Origin: SIG452 sp045656345
GTDB taxonomy: Bacteria > Bacillota > Clostridia > UMGS1840
Length of the DNA stretch: 8,382 nt
Direction of reading: 5' to 3'
Assembly: GCA_045656345.1 (NCBI GenBank)
Contig: JAZOQZ010000026.1
Location: 1 to 8,382, forward strand
Made by a program: the position numbers and the translations under genes. The notes beneath the pieces were generated by a model. The model ran no database searches. It saw nothing but the letters and a program-made list of their open reading frames with translations, and had not been told where the DNA came from. Below are positions 1 to 5,588 of this stretch, piece after piece; the stretch's first letter is position 1, and each line of letters starts with the position of its first letter.

Positions 1-9
1 TAAGACCGC

Positions 10-819
10 TTGGCCTCCGACTTTGTGCATAAAGTTGTTGGCGTAATTCCCCCGGCGCAAATGTCGCCCGATGTAGTAAAGCTCCAAGAGGATTTGATTC
101 AGATGACCCAAAACCTTGCAGGCGCAGGCGATACGGCAACGGGACAAGTAGACCCCGAATCCGCTTCCGGCAGAGCAATCCTTGCAGTACAGCAAGCAAG
201 CCAAGCACCTATGACGGAGCAGAAAGAATCCTACAAGAATTTCATTGAGGATTTGGCAAGAATTTGGCTTGAATATCTTATCGTGTATTCCGTTGACGGA
301 GTAAACCTTGAGGAAGAGATTGACGATCCGCAGACCGGGGAAAAGGTGGTTCAACTTGTCAATGTGCCGCAAAGCGCATTGGAGCAGTTGCAAGCAACAG
401 TCAAGATTGATGTAACGCCCAAGGGAGTATATGACAGATTTGCAAAAGAGCAGACACTTGAAAACCTTCTTGTGGCTGGCTTATTTGCAATAGAGCGTTT
501 GCCGGAGTTGGAAGCGTGGGCGAATGCGCTTGACGATGAATCCGTTGCACCGAAGCAGAAGATTCTTGACATCATCGAAAGAATGAAAGAGGAACAGCGC
601 AGAATTGCAATGATTGAAGCACAAGCCGCAATGATGCAAGAGAGAGCAAATCAATTCTTGATGAGCGACCCTGATGCACAAGCCGAGCAGATAGCCGCTG
701 CCCGGATGAAAATGGCGGCAGAAGCAGAAGCAGAGCCGGAAATCGAGGGCGAGGAAGAATACGAGAAAAAAGAAGCCGAACTGGACGAAGAAATCCCCGA
801 AGAAGAAACCGAAGAATAA
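10..819 (+). CDS. Portal protein, C-terminal part (5' end missing or broken)
   Basis: The portal is the dodecameric ring at one capsid vertex through which DNA is packaged and ejected, and to which scaffold, terminase and connector bind. The 269 residues seen match the C-terminal half of podovirus-type portals. They include a segment with GAGDTATGQVDPESASGRA at residues 38-56, which I recognise as conserved in Clostridia-phage portals, then a tryptophan-containing helix (about 75-95). A long helix rich in Ala, Met, Glu and Gln (about 185-237) would fit the portal barrel, and a strongly acidic tail follows (237-269). Full portals are usually 450-750 residues, so the N-terminal half is absent. 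The frame is closed by TAA at 1-3. The nearest start-like codon is TTG at 10, with too little upstream sequence to judge a ribosome site, so the true 5' structure is unknown. It sits just before scaffold and capsid genes, the usual order. The family call is firm but the start is not. Confidence 0.78.
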   Translation: MASDFVHKVVGVIPPAQMSPDVVKLQEDLIQMTQNLAGAGDTATGQVDPESASGRAILAVQQASQAPMTEQKESYKNFIEDLARIWLEYLIVYSVDGVNLEEEIDDPQTGEKVVQLVNVPQSALEQLQATVKIDVTPKGVYDRFAKEQTLENLLVAGLFAIERLPELEAWANALDDESVAPKQKILDIIERMKEEQRRIAMIEAQAAMMQERANQFLMSDPDAQAEQIAAARMKMAAEAEAEPEIEGEEEYEKKEAELDEEIPEEETEE

Positions 820-822
820 TTA

Positions 823-850
823 AGCACTCTTTATAGGGTGCTTTTTTATA
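823..850 (+). terminator. Rho-independent terminator after the portal gene
   Basis: A 7-bp stem, AGCACTC (823-829) with GGGTGCT (836-842) including one T-G pair, encloses the loop TTTATA. A run of six T starting at 842 follows, then ATA. It begins four bases after the portal stop codon. It should end or reduce portal transcripts before the scaffold-capsid pair, which would let the capsid genes be expressed at a different level. Confidence 0.8.
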
Positions 851-963
851 TGGCCGGGACGGAGACCTTAAACCCTATCCCACTTGACCAAGCATTTAAG
901 TCATAAAACTGTATGGAATAGGTGAAGTCAAACACCACTCAAAAAATGGGAAGGAAGAATGTT
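851..963 (+). other. Spacer before the scaffold gene, probable promoter region
   Basis: This 113-base stretch lies between the portal terminator and the chosen scaffold start. Because a terminator precedes it, a promoter for scaffold and capsid is expected here. The only -35-like element I see is TTGACC at 884-889, and no good -10 box lies 16-18 bases beyond it. CATAAA at 902-907 is too close. A promoter is therefore inferred from layout, not shown. The stretch also holds an 18-codon open frame (850-906), discussed as a finding, and a short palindrome CTTGACCAAG at 883-892. Confidence 0.35.
951..957 (+). promoter_or_regulatory. Ribosome binding site that fixes the scaffold start
   Basis: AAGGAAG lies six bases before ATG at 964. 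Earlier in-frame starts, GTG at 922 and ATG at 946, have no comparable site. This decides in favour of 964. Confidence 0.75.
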
Positions 964-1746
964 ATGTTAGATAACGAAAACCTTGTAACCGAAGAAGAAA
1001 TTGAGGTTGCTGAAAATGCGGAGCAGACCGCAGAAGAAACTGCTGTCGAACCCGAAAAGAAGTACACCGAGGACGAAATGAACGCCAAGGTAAACGAGAT
1101 TTTGGGTAAGAAAATTGCCAGACGAGAAGCCAAGATTCGAAAGGAATATGACCGCAAGTACGGCGATCTTGTCGATACGCTCAAGGCCGGAACTGGCAAA
1201 GAAACTGTAGAGGAAATGACCGATACATTCAAAGGATTCTACGAGAAGAAGGGTATCAAAATCCCTTCCAAGCCCGAATATTCCAGCAGGGATATTGAAC
1301 GGCTTGCAAAGGCAGAAGCAGAGGATGTTATCGAAGGCGGCTTTGATGAAGTTGTCGAAGAAGTTGACCGCCTAACCGAATTGGGTGTTGAGAATATGAC
1401 CGCAAGAGAAAAGGCGGTATTCAAAATCCTTGCAGAGCATAGACAGAACGCAGAGAGAGGCAACGAACTTGCTTCTATTGGCGTAACGGAAGATGTCTAT
1501 AACAGCAAGGATTTTCAGAGTTTTGCATCTAAATTCAATCCCTCTACTCCCATCAGAGAGATTTATGATCTCTACAACAAAACACAACCGAGAAAAGAAT
1601 TCAAAACAATGGGAAGTATGAAGCAGAGTCCAACCAACGCCGTAAAAGATTACTACTCCCCCGAAGAAATTGACAGATTGACCGAAGAAGATTTGGACGA
1701 TCCCAAAGTATGGGAAGCAGTAAGGCGGAGTATGACTGGCAGATAA
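964..1746 (+). CDS. Capsid scaffold (assembly) protein
   Basis: This 260-residue protein lies directly between portal and major capsid genes, the standard place for a scaffold. Scaffolds bind capsid subunits inside the procapsid, guide curvature and portal incorporation, and then leave or are degraded. The composition fits: very rich in Glu, Lys, Asp and Arg, with few hydrophobic stretches. An acidic disordered N-terminus (1-35) is followed by a probable coiled helix (35-75, including EILGKKIARREAKIRKEYDR) and further amphipathic helices (105-165). A compact C-terminal helix (231-257) begins YSPEEIDRLTEEDL and ends with the basic VRRSM; it resembles the C-terminal capsid-binding segment of scaffolds known from Bacillota phages. 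The start at 964 is chosen for its ribosome site; a start at 922 would add 14 residues. No protease catalytic residues are evident, so it is probably a pure scaffold. The role is assigned from position and character more than from a specific motif. Confidence 0.82.
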   Translation: MLDNENLVTEEEIEVAENAEQTAEETAVEPEKKYTEDEMNAKVNEILGKKIARREAKIRKEYDRKYGDLVDTLKAGTGKETVEEMTDTFKGFYEKKGIKIPSKPEYSSRDIERLAKAEAEDVIEGGFDEVVEEVDRLTELGVENMTAREKAVFKILAEHRQNAERGNELASIGVTEDVYNSKDFQSFASKFNPSTPIREIYDLYNKTQPRKEFKTMGSMKQSPTNAVKDYYSPEEIDRLTEEDLDDPKVWEAVRRSMTGR

Positions 1747-1760
1747 CTTCCCCCGACAAA

Positions 1761-1770
1761 AGAAAGGGTG
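1761..1770 (+). promoter_or_regulatory. Ribosome binding site of the major capsid gene
   Basis: AGAAAGGGTG lies seven bases before ATG at 1778. The scaffold stop is at 1744-1746, so the two genes are probably read from one transcript, with separate ribosome entry for the capsid gene. Confidence 0.6.
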
Positions 1771-1777
1771 AATTATT

Positions 1778-2614
1778 ATGACAGTAACGCCTACCGTACA
1801 GAGTTTTAAGCAGACTATTTGGAGCAAGTCTATTCTTCGCTCCCTTGAGAAGATTACTTCTCTCCGTAACCATTGCAATTTTGAGTATGAGAAAGATACC
1901 AAAAACGCAAAAGAAGTACACATTCTTAATGTGAACCGTCCTTCCATCCATCGCTATGTTCCCGGTACTGCTCTTGAAAGAGAGAGCGCAACCGATGACC
2001 TTCGCACCTTGAAATTGGATCAGTTTTTCTACTACAATTTCGAGGTTGAGGACATCGACCAGAAACAGAGCGTTCCCGGTCTTATGGAAGCGTTGACCGA
2101 TGAAGCAGCAAGAGGACTTTCCCTCAAGGGCGATGAATATGTTGCCGAGGTTATTAAAACCGCTGTTGACGGCGGCGAAGTAACCGCTTCTGATGTTATC
2201 ACTCTCACCAAGACCAACGCTATTGCAAGCGTTGAGGATGGCTTTGTTGAACTGTACAGCAACGATTGCAAGATTACCGACACCTTCTATCTTGAAGTTG
2301 CTCCCAAGGTATATTCTCTGTTCAAGCAGAATTTGACCGAAACTTCCACCAACAACCCCGAAATTCTGAAAAAGGGTGCTATTGGCAAGTACAACAACGC
2401 CTATGTTTGCATTGAGAACTGCTTGCCTTCTGACGAAACCGCATACTACAACATTCTGCGTACTGACAAGGCGGTTGCCTTTGCAGAGCAGATTGACAAG
2501 GTTGAAAAGTATCGTCCTGACGATGCTTTCACCGATGCTATTAAGGCATTGTATGTCTTTGGCGCAAAGGTGGTTCGTCCCAAGGAAATCTATGTGATGA
2601 AAACTGCGAAATAA
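1778..2614 (+). CDS. Major capsid protein (HK97-like fold expected)
   Basis: This 278-residue protein would form the shell of the head. It follows the scaffold by 31 bases. I recognise it as the small capsid-protein family common in Clostridia phages. Features include an N-terminal arm (1-30) and a segment with FYYNFEVEDIDQKQSVPGLM (84-103). It runs into a long helix (about 101-128) that fits the HK97 spine helix. The C-terminal region has ILRTDKAVAFAEQIDKVEKY (226-245) and FGAKVVRPKEIYV (261-273). The last of these is typical of the terminal strand of the P-domain, where capsid proteins mention their gene product as FGAKVV-RPKE. No N-terminal delta-domain or protease is seen, so maturation cleavage is unlikely, consistent with the separate scaffold. 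The codons are regular and favour C/T-ending codons, consistent with high expression, and an efficient terminator follows at once. Confidence 0.88.
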   Translation: MTVTPTVQSFKQTIWSKSILRSLEKITSLRNHCNFEYEKDTKNAKEVHILNVNRPSIHRYVPGTALERESATDDLRTLKLDQFFYYNFEVEDIDQKQSVPGLMEALTDEAARGLSLKGDEYVAEVIKTAVDGGEVTASDVITLTKTNAIASVEDGFVELYSNDCKITDTFYLEVAPKVYSLFKQNLTETSTNNPEILKKGAIGKYNNAYVCIENCLPSDETAYYNILRTDKAVAFAEQIDKVEKYRPDDAFTDAIKALYVFGAKVVRPKEIYVMKTAK

Positions 2615-2629
2615 GCAGTAGCACAAAAT

Positions 2630-2659
2630 AAAGAGGGACGGATAACCGTCCCTCTTTTT
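2630..2659 (+). terminator. Strong Rho-independent terminator after the capsid gene
   Basis: A perfect 12-bp stem, 2630-2641 paired with 2646-2657 (core GAGGGACGG / CCGTCCCTC), encloses the tetraloop ATAA and runs into TTTTT at 2655-2659. It begins 15 bases after the capsid stop. This is the strongest terminator in the window. It probably limits read-through to tail genes and may stabilise the 3' end of an abundant capsid mRNA. Confidence 0.92.
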
Positions 2660-2675
2660 CTGAAAAGGAGTATGT

Positions 2676-3029
2676 ATGAATAACGAATTATTCACAGTAA
2701 AGCCAAGTTTGAAACAGTATTACGGAAGAACCGTAACCAAGGAAATGGAGTTTGACGAAAAAACCGAGAACGGCGAGATTCATCAGACTTTGAAAAATTG
2801 CGTTCTGACTACCGAGATCAATAAAGAATGGCAGCAGGGCGATATTAAAAACACTTTTCATAGCGTACAGACCGAGGAACTTCCCGAAGGAACTATCCTC
2901 ATTTGGAGCGAAGCAGAGGGATATATCGTGCCGAATGTTGCGATGTATAAACTGAAAGACCTTGAGGCAGAAATCAAGGAAACGAAAGAAATTTACAAGG
3001 ATAATACGGATATAAACCCGGTTGGGTAG
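2676..3029 (+). CDS. Hypothetical virion-module protein next to the capsid gene
   Basis: This is a 117-residue protein with no motif I can assign to a function. The start ATG at 2676 follows AAAAGGAG (2663-2670) with five bases between, which is a strong site, so it is very probably translated. It ends with TAG. The N-terminal two thirds is predicted to be mainly beta, with a lone Cys at 42 and the stretch LPEGTILIWSEAEGYIVPN (69-87). The last 25 residues (91-110) form a charged, probably helical or coiled segment. There is no signal peptide or membrane segment. Its place directly after the capsid terminator is where decoration proteins or small head-completion proteins often lie, so an accessory capsid role is a reasonable guess. 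I recall similar short proteins beside capsid genes in related phages, but with no known role. Confidence 0.72.
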   Translation: MNNELFTVKPSLKQYYGRTVTKEMEFDEKTENGEIHQTLKNCVLTTEINKEWQQGDIKNTFHSVQTEELPEGTILIWSEAEGYIVPNVAMYKLKDLEAEIKETKEIYKDNTDINPVG

Positions 3030-3080
3030 CAAATAGATATATGCCCCATATAAGGGGAATCCAAGGCGGATAGCCATATA

Positions 3081-3115
3081 GGGGGAGTGAAAATCTCCCC
3101 CACATTTTTATATTT
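3081..3115 (+). terminator. Probable terminator or attenuator hairpin before the tailspike gene
   Basis: A perfect 7-bp G/C-rich stem, GGGGGAG (3081-3087) with CTCCCCC (3095-3101), has the loop TGAAAAT. It is followed after ACA by TTTTTATATTTTT. The form fits a Rho-independent terminator, though the T-run is set off by three bases. It would separate the 117-aa gene from the tailspike gene. It overlaps a possible GTG start at 3087, which argues against that start. Confidence 0.6.
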
Positions 3116-3117
3116 TT

Positions 3118-3124
3118 GGGGTGA
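3118..3124 (+). promoter_or_regulatory. Ribosome binding site deciding the tailspike start
   Basis: GGGGTGA lies four bases before ATG at 3129. The alternative in-frame GTG at 3087 lies inside the stem of the hairpin, so 3129 is preferred. Confidence 0.6.
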
Positions 3125-3128
3125 AGAT

Positions 3129-5174
3129 ATGTTTCAAATCAACGAAGATAATTCTATCTATGTAACGAGAGGCGATGTGCTTTTCTTCTGTGTATCGGCA
3201 GAGGATAACGGAACGCCTTTTAAGTTTCAGGCAGGCGATATTTTAAGAATTAAGGTGTACGGAAAGAAAGATGCCGAAACTGTTGTGCTGCAAAAGGACT
3301 TCCCTGTTACGGAAACAACGGAAAAGAAATGGCTGTATTTGACCGAGGAAGATACCAAGATCGGGGAAACTATCAGCAAGCCGAAAGATTATTGGTACGA
3401 GGTAGAGTTGAATCCCAACACCAATCCGCAGACGATTATCGGGTATAACGAGGACGGAGCGGCCTTGTTTAGACTGTTCCCCGAAGGAGAGGACATTCCC
3501 GAAACTCCTGTAAAGCCGGAAGATATTCCTGTTGTTGATTCTGAACTTGATATGACTTCCAATAGGCCGGTGGAGAATCGTGCTATTGCAAGAGCGTTTG
3601 AAAATTTGCGGGAGGGATATGAGGCGACTTTCAAAGCAGTAGCGGAACACCATATTACTCCTCAAATGTTCGGTGCAGTTGGGGACGGAGAAGCGGATGA
3701 TGCAGATGCGCTGGAGGCAATGCTGAAAGCAGGGGGCAACATCTTTCTTCACGAAGGGACTTATGTAACAAGCAGACCCTTGTATATCAATGTCAATAAG
3801 GCAACTTTGAACGGCGTATCTTCACGATCTATTATCAAAGCAAGCGAAAAATTCCCTGCTGGCGAATCTGTTATCACTTTTTATTCTCCCGGTGGAGATT
3901 ATTACTCTCGAAGCGGCAGAGAAAACACACACGGCAATTTTGCTGTTATTGGGAACAACAAGACTTGCAACGGAGTAAGATTCGGCGGTGCTGTCGGTAG
4001 CGAATACGAGGGAAATGTAGAATGTTCTATTTTCCGCAATATCTTTGTTGACAAATGCGATGCCGCTTATATTTGGGGCGCACACGCTTATAGAAACACC
4101 TTGATTCAATGCGACAGCCATTCCAACAACTACAGTTTGAAAACCGCTGGTGATATTACCGATGTAGGCGAAGTATTTACTTGTATCAACTGCGGCTTTT
4201 GGTCGGGTGCGCTGTACCTTGTGAATTGCGGCGAAATTATGATGCACTCTTGTACAATTCACACAAAGACAAGTCAAACAGTAGATGGTGTTGAAACAGG
4301 GCATTATTTCAAAGACACATTTGTTTCTTTCCAAAATTGCCACTTTGAAGCAATTTTGCAATCAGCAGAGGAAAAAGAAAAAGTATATGCTCCGCAGTTT
4401 TGTGCGAAAAACTCTCTTGTCTATCTTTCTGAATGTACCGGGGTAATTTCTTCTGATGCGTATATGAACCTTGCGACCTATATGTTCAAGGACGAAAGCG
4501 ACAACAGCAGACCGCACGGAATCTATATTAACGGCGGTCAATGGAAATATTACTTTGGCAGAATCAGACCGCAAAAGTCGCTGTGTTCGGGAAGTTGTGA
4601 TCTGAAAAATATCTCTATCAAATACAAATATGACGGTATTTCTATCCCTTACAGCATTTACGAAGATACACAAGTATTCCGGCTGAAAAATGCTATTGTT
4701 ACCTATGACACCGCAATAGGTTTTAATCGTGGCGATACGAAAGCATCCCTTATTGTAGAGCAACCGAACGAAAGCGAAGAAGCATATACCATTTCGTTTA
4801 ACGATGACGAAAGTTCCGCAGTCGGTATATACAGAAAGGTCAATGTTTCTAATTACAAGACTTGTATTATCAACGGAACTTTACATCACACAAATAATAC
4901 AACAGACAAGTCAACCCTTGCCGCAAACGCTTCTTCACTTTCTATTATCATTTTCGTTGATAAAGACGGCTATTTTGTAAGTTGGAACGAACCGCACAAT
5001 GTAGATTTCTTTACAGATGGCAACTCCATAACTGCAAACGGCCGTTTTATTGCTATACCGCCAAGAGCAGAGTATGCGCTTATCGGCTTTGATATTCGCC
5101 GTGGCGGAGGTTTTTGGAACTTATCTTCCAGCCCAATAAAGATTAAAACCGATCTCAAGTTTGAGTTTATTTAA
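3129..5174 (+). CDS. Tailspike / receptor-binding protein: BppU-like N-terminus, pectate-lyase-like beta-helix
   Basis: A 681-residue protein that probably binds and may cleave host surface polysaccharide. Residues 1-125 resemble the BppU-type N-terminal domain of Bacillota phage baseplate and tail proteins: a TRGD turn (13-16), FQAGDILRIKVYGK (33-46) and a strand-rich end at LFRLFPEGEDIP. A Pro-rich linker follows, then VDSELDMTSNRPVENRAIA (136-154), a helical joint common in trimeric phage fibres. HITPQMFGAVGDGEADDADA (175-194) is the hallmark N-terminal motif of pectate_lyase_3 / tailspike beta-helices. The beta-helix runs to about 530, with many short turns and Cys/Asn positions (for example TCINCGFW, LVNCGE, HSCTIH). 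A separate C-terminal beta domain (about 540-681) is probably for trimerisation or binding. Catalytic acids cannot be chosen from sequence alone, so enzyme activity is unproven. The order of genes, directly after the head genes, is unusual. The start at 3129 is chosen over GTG 3087 because of the ribosome site and hairpin. Confidence 0.85.
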   Translation: MFQINEDNSIYVTRGDVLFFCVSAEDNGTPFKFQAGDILRIKVYGKKDAETVVLQKDFPVTETTEKKWLYLTEEDTKIGETISKPKDYWYEVELNPNTNPQTIIGYNEDGAALFRLFPEGEDIPETPVKPEDIPVVDSELDMTSNRPVENRAIARAFENLREGYEATFKAVAEHHITPQMFGAVGDGEADDADALEAMLKAGGNIFLHEGTYVTSRPLYINVNKATLNGVSSRSIIKASEKFPAGESVITFYSPGGDYYSRSGRENTHGNFAVIGNNKTCNGVRFGGAVGSEYEGNVECSIFRNIFVDKCDAAYIWGAHAYRNTLIQCDSHSNNYSLKTAGDITDVGEVFTCINCGFWSGALYLVNCGEIMMHSCTIHTKTSQTVDGVETGHYFKDTFVSFQNCHFEAILQSAEEKEKVYAPQFCAKNSLVYLSECTGVISSDAYMNLATYMFKDESDNSRPHGIYINGGQWKYYFGRIRPQKSLCSGSCDLKNISIKYKYDGISIPYSIYEDTQVFRLKNAIVTYDTAIGFNRGDTKASLIVEQPNESEEAYTISFNDDESSAVGIYRKVNVSNYKTCIINGTLHHTNNTTDKSTLAANASSLSIIIFVDKDGYFVSWNEPHNVDFFTDGNSITANGRFIAIPPRAEYALIGFDIRRGGGFWNLSSSPIKIKTDLKFEFI

Positions 5175-5186
5175 CGAGGTGAAAAA

Positions 5187-5588
5187 ATGAGTCTTAAAGG
5201 AACAGCAATGACCGACAAGGTATTGCGAGGAAAAATCAAAGACATTCATCAAATTGAAGATGTAGAGGCGTTATTTGCAGAAGCGGAAAGATTGATTGCG
5301 CTTAATCGTGCCGCTGCCGGCAGAATTGCATATATTGACTTGCTTTCTGCGAATTGGCAAGGTGAAAAAAGCCCCTATTCTCAAGTAGTTGCCATTGACG
5401 GAGTAACCGAAAACAGCAAGGTGGATATTAACCCCTCAATCGAGCAACTTGCAATCTTTCACGAAAAAGATATTGCTTTTGTTGCAGAGAATGAGGATGG
5501 AACTGTAACGGTATATTGCGTAGGGCAGAAACCTACGGCAGACTACCAAATGCAGATTACAATTACGGAGGTGAGTGTGAATGGCTAA
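5187..5588 (+). CDS. Small tail/fibre-associated beta-domain protein
   Basis: A 133-residue protein. After a helical N-terminus (about 21-42) comes a beta-sandwich-like module (46-131) with ANWQGEKSPYSQVVAIDGVT (55-74) and VGQKPTADYQMQITITEV (112-129). I recognise this module as one often found at the C-terminus of, or as a separate gene beside, tail-fibre and baseplate proteins of gut phages. Its exact function is unknown; capping, trimerisation or sugar binding are possible. The ATG at 5187 follows GAGGTG (5176-5181) at five bases. A second in-frame ATG at 5208 also has an AAAGGA site, so a form seven residues shorter is possible. The gene starts 12 bases after the tailspike stop and overlaps the next gene by 8 bases, so all three are probably co-translated parts of one adsorption apparatus. 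Confidence 0.72.
   Translation: MSLKGTAMTDKVLRGKIKDIHQIEDVEALFAEAERLIALNRAAAGRIAYIDLLSANWQGEKSPYSQVVAIDGVTENSKVDINPSIEQLAIFHEKDIAFVAENEDGTVTVYCVGQKPTADYQMQITITEVSVNG
5567..5574 (+). promoter_or_regulatory. Near-perfect Shine-Dalgarno inside the upstream gene
   Basis: GGAGGTGA lies six bases before ATG at 5581 and within the last codons of the 133-aa gene. It fixes the start of the fibre-like gene and shows translational coupling across an 8-base overlap. Confidence 0.75.

Larger units (their letters stand above)
3030..3128 (+). promoter_or_regulatory. Spacer with two related hairpin/repeat elements before the tailspike gene
   Basis: This 99-base stretch carries the imperfect palindrome CCCCATATAAGGGG (3044-3057) and, 29 bases on, a related copy CCATATAGGGGG (3075-3085 region) whose G-run begins the terminator-like hairpin at 3081-3101. 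The C-runs and G-runs could pair in more than one way. I see no clear -35/-10 promoter. A regulatory role is inferred only from the repeat arrangement. Confidence 0.35.

Noticed and set aside
884..912. Sigma-70-type promoter with TTGACC as -35
   Set aside because: No acceptable -10 sequence lies 16-18 bases downstream, so I do not list it as a promoter.
922..963. GTG 922 or ATG 946 as the scaffold start
   Set aside because: Neither has a good ribosome site, whereas ATG 964 follows AAGGAAG at ideal distance.
1372..1947. Antisense open frame across the scaffold-capsid junction
   Set aside because: It spans the end of one well-supported gene, its spacer and the start of the next, has no ribosome site of note and its protein is low-complexity hydrophobic sequence.
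1601..2695. Long antisense open frame (about 364 codons) opposite the capsid gene
   Set aside because: It lies opposite the strongly supported capsid gene and the scaffold's end, has a composition rich in Phe, Leu, Cys and Ser without any motif, and crosses the terminator. It follows from the capsid gene's codon use, which avoids codons that would give stops on the other strand.
3040..3072. Ten-codon open frame starting ATG 3041
   Set aside because: It is very short, has no ribosome site and lies over the repeat region.
3087..3128. GTG at 3087 as an upstream start of the tailspike gene
   Set aside because: It lies in the stem of the GGGGGAG/CTCCCCC hairpin and would add a peptide encoded by the hairpin and T-run. 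ATG 3129 has its own GGGGTGA site and begins at the conserved domain.
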